The notes under the pieces: model-generated | Told to the model about the DNA's origin: nothing | The model's database searches: none | What the model saw: only the letters and a program-made list of their open reading frames with translations | In this document: positions 8,270 through 17,171 of the stretch, piece after piece | How positions within the stretch are numbered: position 1 is the first letter of the stretch | How the letters are laid out: the number at the start of each line of letters is the position of its first letter | Source: an uncultured Oscillospiraceae bacterium | GTDB lineage: Bacteria > Bacillota > Clostridia > Oscillospirales > Ruminococcaceae | DNA: 64,000 nucleotides | NCBI GenBank assembly: GCA_910588145.1 | Contig: CAJUPO010000003.1 | Coordinates: 62,001-126,000 of the forward strand | Direction: 5' to 3' | Translations under genes and position numbers: made by a program

Positions 8270-9588
8270 TATAAATCCTCCAAGCTTTTATATTTTCTTT
8301 TTATTCTTGCTATTCTGTCACGCTGTTTTTTGGTTTCAGCAAAACCCATTGAACGGCAGGAATGATCATTCTTTAAAATGCAGATACACATTCGTTTCCA
8401 ACTTGGAATATCCTTTGTGGAAGTAATATCGTCAGTATCATCAGGTATTCTTCCTAAAAAAATAATACGTGATTTTTTATCCAAAGTATAATTTGAAACG
8501 CCGTTTCTTTTTATGTGATACCCATGCTCGATCAATTCATTTATCGTAGTCTCTGATAGCCCTCCCCCTGTTTCACTCCAGAATTTAATTGAAGTTTTAA
8601 ATTTATCTATATAATGCTTTCTGAGCCGTTTCGGCAGCGTATTTAGTAAAAATTCAGTATATGACTGCCATGTATGCCCATCAGGCAGTTTAATATTTCT
8701 ATATGCCATAGCTGAGGTTCTTCCGTATATTGCTGTAAAATTTGCGCCCTTAACACGTCCTAACAGCTTCACCCACATTTTTGGCTCTATAACACGATAC
8801 AGGTGCAGACTATCTTTGGCATAATCATTAAAAGGCGATGCAACCCTCATCTGGTCTGGTTTTAATCCTGCTTTATAGTACAGGTCATACAACGGATTAT
8901 AATCATAGCCAAACTTATAATTTGCAACCCATATATCATTAACTCCCCAGTCATACATTGGTGAACCGCACCAAACATCCTTAAACATATTGGTTATCCA
9001 GCAGCTTCCTCCGTATCCGTATTTTTTATTTACAATCGAGCTGTATCGTTGAATTGATTCTGAAGCCCTTATACCCAAAAGACAAATCGTTCTGCCCTCT
9101 CCGTGAATTTTATGATACCACCGTCCAAACTGCTTGGCAAGCTGTTCCTGGTGCATTTTGTATTTATAGTAAAAAAAAGGATTATTTTTAAGATTTATAA
9201 CGTACGGTTTATTCGGCATTTCTCTTACCCATATATCCTTTTTTTGATCATCCCACGGATACCAGTACATCTCATAACTGCTTAGAGCAGTCCTTGTTGC
9301 CATAGGCAGGCATACCCAATATGGTTCAATATATTCCATATTATCTTCAAACGTCTTTTCTACATACTTTGTAGTAACAGTGTATTGTGCCTCAAAATCC
9401 TGATGAAAAACACCTATTTTCTTGTTTATGCCATGACTTTTAGCATAATCCAGAACCATATTAAGCAGAAGACCGCTGTCCTTGCCCCCGCTGAATGATA
9501 CATATATATTATCAAATTCACGGAATATAAATTCCATTCGGATTTGAAACGCATCATAGACGTTCAGATCAAGAAAATTTTTAAACAT
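8269..9588 (-). CDS. IbrA/YbdN-like PAPS-reductase-family protein (DUF3440)
   Basis: 439 residues. The ATP-pyrophosphatase PP-loop is YVSFSGGKDSGLLLNM near residue 28. Continued similarity to DUF3440 proteins includes GVFHQDFEAQY, CLPMATRTALSSYEMYW, ICLLGIRASESIQRY and YDWGVNDIWVAN. The PAPS reductase catalytic ECGLH motif is absent, so sulfate reduction is unlikely. In E. coli, IbrA and IbrB jointly regulate immunoglobulin-binding surface proteins; PP-loop/ParB pairs also occur in mobile defence islands. GGAGG stands 8 bases before the ATG. The gene is first of an IbrA-IbrB-LytTR operon. Confidence 0.87.
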   Translation of the reverse strand: MFKNFLDLNVYDAFQIRMEFIFREFDNIYVSFSGGKDSGLLLNMVLDYAKSHGINKKIGVFHQDFEAQYTVTTKYVEKTFEDNMEYIEPYWVCLPMATRTALSSYEMYWYPWDDQKKDIWVREMPNKPYVINLKNNPFFYYKYKMHQEQLAKQFGRWYHKIHGEGRTICLLGIRASESIQRYSSIVNKKYGYGGSCWITNMFKDVWCGSPMYDWGVNDIWVANYKFGYDYNPLYDLYYKAGLKPDQMRVASPFNDYAKDSLHLYRVIEPKMWVKLLGRVKGANFTAIYGRTSAMAYRNIKLPDGHTWQSYTEFLLNTLPKRLRKHYIDKFKTSIKFWSETGGGLSETTINELIEHGYHIKRNGVSNYTLDKKSRIIFLGRIPDDTDDITSTKDIPSWKRMCICILKNDHSCRSMGFAETKKQRDRIARIKRKYKSLEDL

Positions 9589-9724
9589 TTGACAAACCTC
9601 CTTTAATACAAATTATACAACAATTTTCCAGTATTTTCAATATTTAATTCAAAAATAAGTAACTTTTTTTAATATAATACAAAAAATCAATAAGTTTATT
9701 ATATAAATTAATATTTAATATAAA

Positions 9725-9752
9725 AAAAGCAGACTAAAAGTCTGCTTTTACT
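9725..9752 (-). terminator. Terminator of the diguanylate cyclase gene
   Basis: Stem AAAAGCAGACT / AGTCTGCTTTT around AAA, with a T-run on the minus strand. Confidence 0.85.
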
Positions 9753-9766
9753 TAAATTTTTAAACA

Positions 9767-11086
9767 TTATTTGCGTTTATTATAATATTCCCGCTTATTT
9801 CTATACATAAGCTTATCAGCCATTGCAACATGTTCCTCAATGCTGCCCGATTCATGCCATATATATCCAGTAGATGCATTTGCATCCGGCTTCCATGAAT
9901 TATGCAATTTTTCTATTTTATTTTCAAATTCAGCTTTAGTTATTTTCGTACAAAAAACAACAAATTCATCTCCGCCGACTCTAAAAATATTTGTACTGAA
10001 TATACTTCTGAGTACCTGCGCTACTTCCCGAATCAGTTTATCTCCGCGCTCGTGCCCATACATATCATTTATCTCTTTAAGTCCGTTGATGTCAACAAAA
10101 ATTATGCCGACCTCTAACCCTGCATGTTCAAGCTGTTCCATGAATCTAACATAAGCATGACGGTTTCCGACTCCGGTAAGAATATCCCTATAGCTTAAAT
10201 CATAAAGCCTTGCATTATTTTTCTTTCTCTGGATATCATTAATTACAAACGCCGCAACCGACTGCATAAGCAAAAGAGTATCCGTATTAGCGCTGGGATT
10301 ATCGACACCTAAAAAACCGGCAAACTTTCCGTCAATTTTAAGCGGAGCCGCCATAAGGCTTTCTATCCCCTGTTCTTCAAGTATTCTATATTCCTCTGAA
10401 GACTTATTGACCTCGCCGTGTATAGATGTTATAAAAAATTCACCTTTGCGCTCAAACTGCTCCATCCAGCGGTCTATGACAGAGATATCAACATTCTGAA
10501 GCATATTTATTTGTGATGTTATGCCTTCTCTGCACCATTCATAGGTATTATTTATTATCTTTTCCCCGCCGGCATCAATTTCAAAAATGTATGCACGTTC
10601 CGCCTGATGGTAATCTGCTATAATGGAAAGAAGTTTATTAATTGCGGCTTCCATGTTTTTATTTTCGTAAAGAGTTTTAATACACGACACAAATGTCTTT
10701 TCTACTTCAAGCTGTTTCTGAAGTTTATCTGACGCCTTGTGAATATCTGTCACGTCAGTTGCTACACAAAGCTTTACAGCTCTTCCATTATAATTTATAA
10801 TTTTATATTTTTTGTATAAATACAGATCTAAAACATCATTATATCGTTCGCATTCATAGTGTCCATTTTCAATAACAGTTCTATCCGGACAATCCTTGCA
10901 TGGCTTATCAGAATGTCTCAGGACATTATAACAAGGCTTATTTTTCCACTGCGATTCTTCTGTAAGGCCCATTAACTCGCACGCTTTTCTGTTCATAAAA
11001 ATTATTTCAGAAGTTTCAACGTCAGTCAGATAAATAATATCATCAACTTCATCAATTATAAAGTTATTGATTTCTTCTTTTTTCAT
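9767..11086 (-). CDS. PAS-GAF-GGDEF diguanylate cyclase
   Basis: 439 residues from the ATG at 11086, which has GAGG 9 bases upstream; the GTG at 11101 overlaps that site. An N-terminal PAS domain (1-115) contains EIIFMNRKACELMGL and a cysteine cluster CYNVLRHSDKPCKDCPD. A GAF domain (130-285) contains APLKIDGKFAGFLGVDNP. The GGDEF domain (300-435) has RDILTGVGNRHAY and an intact active site FRVGGDEFVVF, so it should make cyclic di-GMP. The RxxD product-inhibition site expected just before the GGDEF motif is not seen. No transmembrane segment, so a cytoplasmic sensor. Monocistronic, with promoter at 11178-11206. Confidence 0.95.
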   Translation of the reverse strand: MKKEEINNFIIDEVDDIIYLTDVETSEIIFMNRKACELMGLTEESQWKNKPCYNVLRHSDKPCKDCPDRTVIENGHYECERYNDVLDLYLYKKYKIINYNGRAVKLCVATDVTDIHKASDKLQKQLEVEKTFVSCIKTLYENKNMEAAINKLLSIIADYHQAERAYIFEIDAGGEKIINNTYEWCREGITSQINMLQNVDISVIDRWMEQFERKGEFFITSIHGEVNKSSEEYRILEEQGIESLMAAPLKIDGKFAGFLGVDNPSANTDTLLLMQSVAAFVINDIQRKKNNARLYDLSYRDILTGVGNRHAYVRFMEQLEHAGLEVGIIFVDINGLKEINDMYGHERGDKLIREVAQVLRSIFSTNIFRVGGDEFVVFCTKITKAEFENKIEKLHNSWKPDANASTGYIWHESGSIEEHVAMADKLMYRNKREYYNKRK

Positions 11087-11177
11087 ACCCGTATTCCTCA
11101 CTATACATTAAAAATAGCTTCCCCTAATCTTAATCAAAATACGGACAGTATTTGTCTGTATAAAAAACAACATATAA

Positions 11178-11206
11178 AGTATACCACAAACAACAAGCAA
11201 AATCAA
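11178..11206 (-). promoter_or_regulatory. Promoter of the diguanylate cyclase gene
   Basis: On the minus strand TTGATT (11206-11201), 17 bases, TATACT (11183-11178). Confidence 0.75.
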
Positions 11207-11226
11207 CATATTTTTTAAATCTATTA

Positions 11227-11255
11227 TTGACACAATACATATATAACTATATAAT
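11227..11255 (+). promoter_or_regulatory. fruK promoter
   Basis: TTGACA (11227-11232), 17 bases, TATAAT (11250-11255): a perfect consensus 20 bases before the start codon. Confidence 0.9.
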
Positions 11256-11274
11256 TTAATTGAGGTGATATTTT

Positions 11275-12186
11275 ATGGTATATACCGTAACATTTAATCC
11301 GGCTCTTGATTACGTTATACACACTGATGAAATCATACCGGGCGAAACAAACCGAAGCAAAAGCGAACACATTCTTTTAGGCGGAAAAGGCATAAATGTT
11401 TCGGTTGTGCTGGAAGGCTTAGGAATACACAGTACTGTTATGGGATTTTGCGCCGGCTTTACCGGAAAAGAAATCATAAGACGTGTTAAGGAACATGGCT
11501 GCAGCTGTAATTTTATTGAAATCCCGGGTCTTTCCAGAATTAATTTAAAACTCAAATATGATCTTGAAACAGAAATAAACGCCAACGGTCCTAATATATC
11601 AAAAGATAATATACAGGAGCTTTTAAACCAAATAAGCCGTCTTAATTCCGGAGATTATCTGGTTCTCGCAGGAAATGCTTCAAAATCAGTTCCGTCAACC
11701 ATTTACAAGGATCTTATCAAATCTGCCGGCAAAGAGGTAATTTCCGTTGTAGACGCAGAGGGAGAACTGCTTATGAACACACTAAGCTGTAAACCTTTCC
11801 TTATAAAGCCTAATAATTTTGAACTCAGCGAAATTTTCGGTGAAGAAATAGGTGCAGACAGAAAAAAGGCGCTGTTTTATGCGGAAAAGCTAAGGCTTAT
11901 GGGCGCACGTAATGTTCTGGTTTCACTTGCGGGAAACGGTGCAGTACTGTCTGCTGAAAACGGAAAAACCTATGAAATGAACGCTCCTGCTGGCAAGGTT
12001 ATAAACTCAGTCGGCGCCGGAGATTCAATGGTTGCAGGATTTATCGCAGGCTGGATTGAATCGGGGGATTTTCTTCATGCATTTAAAATGGGAGTTGCCG
12101 CTGGAAGTGCAAGCGCTTTTTCGGAAAATCTTGCTGATAAGGATTCGGTTTTGAAAATTTACTCATCACTTGAATCTGTAAAATAA
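11275..12186 (+). CDS. fruK: 1-phosphofructokinase (PfkB family)
   Basis: 303 residues. The PfkB hexose-kinase pattern is complete: VTFNPALDYVIH at the N-terminus, LLGGKGINVSVVL near residue 40 and the C-terminal NSVGAGDSMVAGF carrying the catalytic Asp. Members phosphorylate fructose 1-phosphate with ATP; tagatose-6-phosphate kinase (LacC) is the main alternative and cannot be excluded by sequence alone. No fructose PTS gene or DeoR-type regulator is adjacent, unlike the usual fruRKA operon. Perfect promoter 20 bases upstream and a GAGGTGA ribosome site. Confidence 0.88.
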   Translation: MVYTVTFNPALDYVIHTDEIIPGETNRSKSEHILLGGKGINVSVVLEGLGIHSTVMGFCAGFTGKEIIRRVKEHGCSCNFIEIPGLSRINLKLKYDLETEINANGPNISKDNIQELLNQISRLNSGDYLVLAGNASKSVPSTIYKDLIKSAGKEVISVVDAEGELLMNTLSCKPFLIKPNNFELSEIFGEEIGADRKKALFYAEKLRLMGARNVLVSLAGNGAVLSAENGKTYEMNAPAGKVINSVGAGDSMVAGFIAGWIESGDFLHAFKMGVAAGSASAFSENLADKDSVLKIYSSLESVK

Positions 12187-12200
12187 ATCTTTTTATCCCC

Positions 12201-12229
12201 TTTACTTTTATATTGTAATGTGCTAAAAT
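12201..12229 (+). promoter_or_regulatory. Promoter of the yerC operon
   Basis: TTTACT (12201-12206), 17 bases, TAAAAT (12224-12229), 38 bases before the TTG start of the yerC-like gene. Confidence 0.65.
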
Positions 12230-12267
12230 ATATTTATAAGTTATTAATCTACAAGGAGGCAACAATT

Positions 12268-12570
12268 TTGAATAATAAATTAAAGGATAAAAATATAGAC
12301 GACCTTTTTGACGCAATTTTGTGTCTGGAAACAAGAGAAGAATGCTATGCCTTTTTTGATGACCTATGCACTGTACTTGAACTGAAATCCCTTTCTCAAA
12401 GACTTCAGGTAGCAAAAATGCTAAGCGAACATTATGTCTATAATGACATAGTTGCGGCTACAGGCGCAAGCACCGCCACTATCAGCCGTGTAAACAGATC
12501 GCTTAACTACGGAGCTGACGGATATGAAATTGTTTTTAACAGAATGAAGGAAAAACAAAAGAATGAATAG
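12268..12570 (+). CDS. yerC: YerC/YecD-type TrpR-fold DNA-binding protein
   Basis: 100 residues from a TTG start at 12268 with AGGAGG 8 bases upstream; the ATG at 12220 lies in the promoter region and has no ribosome site. Helices LFDAILCLETREECYAFFDD and LKSLSQRLQVAKML, then a TrpR-like helix-turn-helix (YNDIVAATGASTATISRVNR) match the YerC/YecD family. Targets are unknown. The stop overlaps the next start by 8 bases, so it is translationally coupled to the methyltransferase. Confidence 0.9.
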   Translation: MNNKLKDKNIDDLFDAILCLETREECYAFFDDLCTVLELKSLSQRLQVAKMLSEHYVYNDIVAATGASTATISRVNRSLNYGADGYEIVFNRMKEKQKNE

Positions 12571-13312
12571 CAGCTACGGAATTTTTGCAGAATTTTATGA
12601 TACTCTTACCGGAAACATTGATTACCGCCGGCGTGCTGAATTTTTTGACTGTGCAGTGAAAAGATTCGGCGGAAAAACGCAAGGTCTTTTACTTGACCTT
12701 GCATGCGGTACAGGAAGTCTTTCCGAAGAATTTGATGAACTTGGATACGATGTAATCGCTGTTGACATATCTCCTGAAATGCTTGGAACTGCTATGAATA
12801 AAAAATTTGAAAGCGGAAGAAATATTCAGTATGTTTGTCAGGATATGAGAAATCTTGAGCTCTACGGCAATGTAGATATAACTATCTGCGCTCTTGATAG
12901 TCTTAACCATCTTGACAGCATTGACGATATAAATAAAGTTTTTTCTAAGGTGTATACATTTACTGAACCGGACGGTTTGTTCATTTTTGATATTAATACA
13001 GAGTACAAGCATCAAAAAGTACTTGGAAATAATACATTTGTATATGATACAGATGATGTATATTGTGTGTGGCAGAACACTTGCAGTAACAGCCGCGTTC
13101 AAATTGATCTGGATTTTTTTGTACCGAACGAGGATGATTCATACAGCCGATATTGCGAAAGCTTTTATGAGAATGCATATCCTCTGGAGATGATTGAAGA
13201 TTCACTTAGAAACGCCGGATTCACTCTTCTGGGATGTTTTGACGAAGATAGTTTCGATCCTCCGTCAGAAGAAAGTCAGCGTGTTGTATTTGCTGCCAGA
13301 AAAGAAAACTAA
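12563..13312 (+). CDS. Class I SAM-dependent methyltransferase
   Basis: 249 residues. SAM-binding motif I is LLDLACGTGSLSEEF near residue 45, the acidic second motif VIAVDISPEML, then CQDMRNLEL and ICALDSLNHLDS, as in YqeM/SmtA-like small-molecule or tRNA methyltransferases. The C-terminal half (residues 150-245) is beta-rich with a FxxxxYPLEMIEDSLRNAGF closing segment usual for this group. It overlaps the yerC-like gene by 8 bases and precedes hslO by 12, forming a three-gene operon. The substrate is unknown. Confidence 0.88.
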   Translation: MNSSYGIFAEFYDTLTGNIDYRRRAEFFDCAVKRFGGKTQGLLLDLACGTGSLSEEFDELGYDVIAVDISPEMLGTAMNKKFESGRNIQYVCQDMRNLELYGNVDITICALDSLNHLDSIDDINKVFSKVYTFTEPDGLFIFDINTEYKHQKVLGNNTFVYDTDDVYCVWQNTCSNSRVQIDLDFFVPNEDDSYSRYCESFYENAYPLEMIEDSLRNAGFTLLGCFDEDSFDPPSEESQRVVFAARKEN

Positions 13313-13324
13313 GGAGAAAATGAA

Positions 13325-14215
13325 ATGGGAATTTTGAAAAGAGCTATAACAAAAGACGCATCTGCTGTTTCAATGGTACTTGACGCTAAAGACATTGTAT
13401 CAGAAATAGAAAAAATACATAAAACCAGCGCTGTTGTCACAGCTGCTCTGGGCCGCCTTACAATAGCCGCTTCTCTTATGGGCTACGGTCTTAAGGGAAG
13501 TGATGATTCAGTAACCGTAAGAATCGACGGAGGCGGTCCAGCCGGAATGCTTATGGCTGTTGCTGACGGAATGGGCAATGTAAAAAGCTATGTGGAAAAT
13601 CCAGTTGTAGAACTACCTTTGAATAGCATAGGCAAGCTTGACGTTTCAAGTGCTGTCGGCACCGACGGAACTTTGTGCGTATCAAAAGACCTTGGCATGA
13701 AAGAACCATATAACGGCATGGTTCCAATAATTTCAGGTGAAATCGGTGAAGACATAGCAAACTACTTTGTTTCAAGCGAGCAGATTCCTACTGCATGCGG
13801 ATTAGGCGTACTGGTTAATCCTGATCTGACAGTCAACTGTGCCGGTGGATTCATTGTACAGCTTCTTCCATTTGCAAGCGAAGAATGCATTGCCAAAATT
13901 GAAGAGAATGTAAATAAAATAAAATCAGTAACCGATCTTTTTAGGGACGGCTGTACTCCCGAAGAAATTGCTCTAACCCTTCTTGACGGGCTGGAACCTA
14001 ATATCCTTGATGAATATTCTCCGTCATATAAGTGCAATTGCAGCTATGAACGAACAGAGAGAATAATTTCCAGTCTAAGTACTGAAGAGCTCAGCAACAT
14101 GGCAGAAGATAAAGAGGATATAAATGTTGTATGCCATTTCTGCGGAAAGGAATATAATTTTACACCCGATAAAATTGAAAAAATAGCTCAAAAAAAGAGA
14201 AGAAAAAAAATTTGA
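13325..14215 (+). CDS. hslO: Hsp33 redox-regulated chaperone
   Basis: 296 residues, normal length. The N-terminal core has TSAVVTAALGRLTIAASLMG and RIDGGGPAGMLMAVADGMGN. The C-terminal zinc-redox switch has all four cysteines: CNC near residue 238 and CHFCGKEY near residue 271. Oxidation releases zinc and activates this ATP-independent holdase in the cytoplasm. A good GGAGAA ribosome site precedes the ATG. The C-terminus is very basic (KKRRKKI). Last gene of the yerC operon; a new promoter for tRNA genes begins 20 bases after its stop. Confidence 0.97.
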   Translation: MGILKRAITKDASAVSMVLDAKDIVSEIEKIHKTSAVVTAALGRLTIAASLMGYGLKGSDDSVTVRIDGGGPAGMLMAVADGMGNVKSYVENPVVELPLNSIGKLDVSSAVGTDGTLCVSKDLGMKEPYNGMVPIISGEIGEDIANYFVSSEQIPTACGLGVLVNPDLTVNCAGGFIVQLLPFASEECIAKIEENVNKIKSVTDLFRDGCTPEEIALTLLDGLEPNILDEYSPSYKCNCSYERTERIISSLSTEELSNMAEDKEDINVVCHFCGKEYNFTPDKIEKIAQKKRRKKI

Positions 14216-14234
14216 AAAATTTTCAAAAAAGGTA

Positions 14235-14263
14235 TTGACAAATCAATCAAGGTAGTGTATAAT
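14235..14263 (+). promoter_or_regulatory. tRNA operon promoter
   Basis: Perfect TTGACA (14235-14240), 17 bases, TATAAT (14258-14263), 34 bases before the first tRNA. Confidence 0.92.
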
Positions 14264-14297
14264 AAATAACGTTGTAAGACACAAACAACATACAGGT

Positions 14298-14373
14298 GGG
14301 AGCATAGCTCAGCTGGGAGAGCATCTGCCTTACAAGCAGAGGGTCATAGGTTCGAGCCCTATTGTTCCCACCA
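14298..14373 (+). tRNA. tRNA-Val (anticodon TAC)
   Basis: Full cloverleaf: acceptor GGGAGCA / TGTTCCC, anticodon loop CTTACAA on stem TCTGC/GCAGA, T-loop GTTCGAGC. CCA is encoded at 14371-14373. Confidence 0.97.
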
Positions 14374-14379
14374 AAATAT

Positions 14380-14456
14380 GGCCTGGTAGTTCAGTTGGTT
14401 AGAACGCTAGCCTGTCACGCTAGAGGTCGTGGGTTCGACTCCCATCCAGGTCGCCA
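14380..14456 (+). tRNA. tRNA-Asp (anticodon GTC)
   Basis: Acceptor GGCCTGG / CCAGGTC, anticodon loop CTGTCAC on a CTAGC/GCTAG stem, T-loop GTTCGACT, encoded CCA at 14454-14456. Confidence 0.97.
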
Positions 14457-14463
14457 TATTTTT

Positions 14464-14539
14464 GCGGATTTAGCTCATCTGGTAGAGCGCCACCTTGCCA
14501 AGGTGGAGGTAGCGAGTTCGAGCCTCGTAATCCGCTCCA
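14464..14539 (+). tRNA. tRNA-Gly (anticodon GCC)
   Basis: Acceptor GCGGATT / AATCCGC, anticodon loop TTGCCAA on a CACC/GGTG stem, T-loop GTTCGAGC, encoded CCA at 14537-14539. Confidence 0.97.
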
Positions 14540-14547
14540 AAATTAAC

Positions 14548-14621
14548 GGCGCTATAGCCAAGTGGTAAGGCATGGGTCTGCAACACCCTGATCCCCAGTT
14601 CAAATCTGGGTGGCGCCTCCA
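14548..14621 (+). tRNA. tRNA-Cys (anticodon GCA)
   Basis: Acceptor GGCGCTA / TGGCGCC, anticodon loop CTGCAAC on a GGGT/ACCC stem, short D-arm, T-loop GTTCAAAT, encoded CCA at 14619-14621. Confidence 0.96.
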
Positions 14622-14656
14622 AAAGAGAATCCAGTTATTTGGATTCTCTTTTTTTA
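14621..14656 (+). terminator. tRNA operon terminator
   Basis: Stem AGAGAATCCA / TGGATTCTCT with a 6-base loop followed by seven T. Confidence 0.92.
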
Positions 14657-14683
14657 TTATTTACTACATATTCTACATCAATT

Positions 14684-14719
14684 AAAAAGCCTCTGATAAC
14701 ATTACATCAGAGGCTTTTT
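14684..14719 (-). terminator. Terminator of the cytidylate-kinase-like gene
   Basis: Stem AAAAAGCCTCTGAT / ATCAGAGGCTTTTT, symmetrical enough to act on both strands; it lies 5 bases after the stop of the minus-strand gene. Confidence 0.88.
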
Positions 14720-14723
14720 GTAA

Positions 14724-15317
14724 TTAAGATTTAACACAATCTAATATTATTTCTGCACATTTATCTATTCCCATTGTTGCACTGTTCAAAACCAAATCAT
14801 AATGAGAAATATCCTTCCAGTTCATGGAGGTACTGAGCTTATAGTAATTTTCTCTCCGCTTGTCATATTTCTTAAGGGTACTTTTTACTTTACTTTCATC
14901 TATTCCGTATTCTTTTGCCCTTGAGAAGCGAAACTCCTCGTCAGCATGAATAAAAACTCGAAGAGTATCTTTTCTGCCCTTTAAGGCAATGGAAGCGCTT
15001 CTTCCTACAAATACAGCAGGACCGTTTCCGGAAAGCTTTCTGATAATCTCGATCTCATCACGGTTAAGCTGTTCTGAAGCAGTGGCGTCACCTCCGGAAA
15101 CAATACTTGACATTTTATACAGAGAATATAAAAGGCTTCCGCCTGCATTTTCTTCAAGCTCTGCGAGATATTCTACAGAAACACCCTGTTTTTCAGCGGC
15201 CATTTCAAGTATCTCTATGCCATAACACGGCATCCCAAGATTTTCGGCAACTAACTCACCTATTCTTCTTCCTCCGCTTGCATATTCTCTTTCAATTACA
15301 ATATAATTATATCTCAT
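14724..15317 (-). CDS. Cytidylate kinase-like protein
   Basis: 197 residues. I start at the ATG at 15317: GGAGGT sits 6 bases upstream of it but directly abuts the ATG at 15323. The N-terminus IVIEREYASGGRRIGELVAE is the P-loop-like segment of the cytidylate-kinase-like family (Cytidylate_kin2), with GPAVFVGRSASIAL and a lid region rich in Arg/Lys (KYDKRRENYYK). True Cmk has GPAGSGKST, absent here, so the substrate is uncertain. It is 15 bases downstream of the ABC exporter operon on the same strand and may be co-transcribed. Confidence 0.88.
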   Translation of the reverse strand: MRYNYIVIEREYASGGRRIGELVAENLGMPCYGIEILEMAAEKQGVSVEYLAELEENAGGSLLYSLYKMSSIVSGGDATASEQLNRDEIEIIRKLSGNGPAVFVGRSASIALKGRKDTLRVFIHADEEFRFSRAKEYGIDESKVKSTLKKYDKRRENYYKLSTSMNWKDISHYDLVLNSATMGIDKCAEIILDCVKS

Positions 15318-15332
15318 TGCCATACCTCCGTA

Positions 15333-17171
15333 TTAAGACGCCTGTTCAAATTGACTGTTATACAATTCAGCATAAAAACCGCCCTTTGCAAGAAGAGTTT
15401 CATGATTACCGCTTTCTATTATATCTCCGTCTTTCATTACAAGAATCATATCCGCATTTTTAATAGTGGAAAGTCTATGCGCAATAACAAACGAAGTGCG
15501 TCCCTCTGTCAGCTTATCCATAGCGTTCTGTATCTGTATTTCAGTACGTGTATCAACTGAACTCGTTGCCTCATCAAGAATCAGCAGCGGAGCATTTTCA
15601 ATCATTGCTCTTGCAATAGTAATAAGCTGTTTTTGACCTGCCGACAGATTTGCCTTATCATTAAGCACAGTATCATATCCCTCCGGCAAGGTACGGATAA
15701 ACTTATCAATTCCAACTGCTTTGCATGCTCTGACAACATCCTCATCGCTTACATTTTCTTTGCTGTAAACAATATTTTCCTTTACAGTACCTTCAAACAG
15801 CCAGGTATCCTGTAATACCATGCAAAATTGGTCATGTACATTTTCTCTTGTAAGGCTGCTCACCGGTATTCCGTCAATAAGTATTTCTCCCCCGTTCAGC
15901 TCATAGAATCGCATGAGAAGATTAACCATTGTTGTTTTTCCGGCGCCGGTAGGACCAACAATTGCTACCTTGCTTCCTGCCTTTGCGTAAGCAGAAAAAT
16001 TATTAATGATAATTTTATTCTCATCATATCCGAATTTAACATTTTTAAATTCAACATTTCCATTTACATTTCTAAGAACTTCAGTTTTTTCACTTTCATC
16101 TTCAAGTTCCTTTTCATTTAGAAATTTGAATACCCTTTCAGAAGCAGCAGCAGTTGTCTGAAGACTTGTAGCTGCCTGAGCTATCTGAGCAAGCGGATTT
16201 GTAAAAAGACGGATATAAATCATAAACGCAACAATTACGCCGATAAATGAACTTGATTCAGTATTAATAGCAATAAGTGCACCCACTATGCAAACGGCAA
16301 CATATCCGAAATTACCGATAAAATTCATAATCGGCATCATAAGACCGGACATAAACTGCGACTTCCATGCACTCTCATAAAGACGGTCATTAATGTTTTC
16401 AAATTCATCTCTTGCCTTGTCAACACCGTTATAAACTTTAACAACGCTCTGACCTGAATATATTTCCTCGATATGACCGTTTATTCTTCCCAGTTCATTT
16501 TGCTGTTTTATAAAGTGTTTTTGTGATTTTGACATTATAAGCATCATCAATGCAAAACCTATAATAGTTGATAAAATTCCTGTCACTGCCATTAAAACAT
16601 TAGTTATAAACATCATTATCAGTGAACCAAGAAACATTGTAATTGCCGTTACAAGCATACCAATGCTCTGATTCATAGTCTGACCTATCATGTCAACGTC
16701 ATTGGTAACACGGCTCAAAACATCCCCAAGACTTGTTTTATTATAGTAGTTAAGCGGTACCTTATTGATTTTTCTTGATATTTCACTTCTCATTCGCTTT
16801 GTTACTTTCTGGGTAATAGTAGTCATTATAAATCCCTGTATATAATGAAAAACAAAACTTAGAATATAAAGCACTACAAGAAGTATACCTATCTTTTTTA
16901 TTCCTTCCAGATCTATTTCAGACATAAGACCTTCAGTTATAATTTCAGTCATATCCTGAAGCTTATTAGGGCCAATAAGCGAAAAAATCGTACCAACAAC
17001 TGCAAGTATAACTGCCGCTGCTATTGCAGGCATATATGCTTTACAGTATGAAAGAAGACTCATCATGGATTTTTTAAAGTTCTGAGGCTTTTCCCCTGGA
17101 TTTCCCCCTGGCGGTCCTCCATGTCCTCTCCTCATAGTACGGCGGCTTTCATTCGGCATATTATTACTCAT
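15333..17171 (-). CDS. ABC exporter half-transporter, catalytic subunit of a heterodimer
   Basis: 612 residues from the ATG at 17171 (GGAGG 9 bases upstream; the TTG at 17177 is too close to it). A Gly/Pro/Arg-rich N-tail, six membrane helices (60-330), then the nucleotide-binding domain: Walker A GPTGAGKTT, signature LSAGQ, Walker B LLILDEATSS with the catalytic Glu, and H-loop IAHRLST. The signature is LSAGQ rather than LSGGQ. It overlaps the partner gene by 8 bases. Together they resemble heterodimeric multidrug exporters (LmrCD, BmrCD type), which expel hydrophobic compounds. Confidence 0.94.
   Translation of the reverse strand: MSNNMPNESRRTMRRGHGGPPGGNPGEKPQNFKKSMMSLLSYCKAYMPAIAAAVILAVVGTIFSLIGPNKLQDMTEIITEGLMSEIDLEGIKKIGILLVVLYILSFVFHYIQGFIMTTITQKVTKRMRSEISRKINKVPLNYYNKTSLGDVLSRVTNDVDMIGQTMNQSIGMLVTAITMFLGSLIMMFITNVLMAVTGILSTIIGFALMMLIMSKSQKHFIKQQNELGRINGHIEEIYSGQSVVKVYNGVDKARDEFENINDRLYESAWKSQFMSGLMMPIMNFIGNFGYVAVCIVGALIAINTESSSFIGVIVAFMIYIRLFTNPLAQIAQAATSLQTTAAASERVFKFLNEKELEDESEKTEVLRNVNGNVEFKNVKFGYDENKIIINNFSAYAKAGSKVAIVGPTGAGKTTMVNLLMRFYELNGGEILIDGIPVSSLTRENVHDQFCMVLQDTWLFEGTVKENIVYSKENVSDEDVVRACKAVGIDKFIRTLPEGYDTVLNDKANLSAGQKQLITIARAMIENAPLLILDEATSSVDTRTEIQIQNAMDKLTEGRTSFVIAHRLSTIKNADMILVMKDGDIIESGNHETLLAKGGFYAELYNSQFEQAS

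Noticed and set aside
8269..9588. Assimilatory PAPS reductase (cysH)
   Set aside because: The PP-loop is present but the reductase cysteine motif ECGLH is absent, and the ParB-fold partner points to the IbrA/DUF3440 family.
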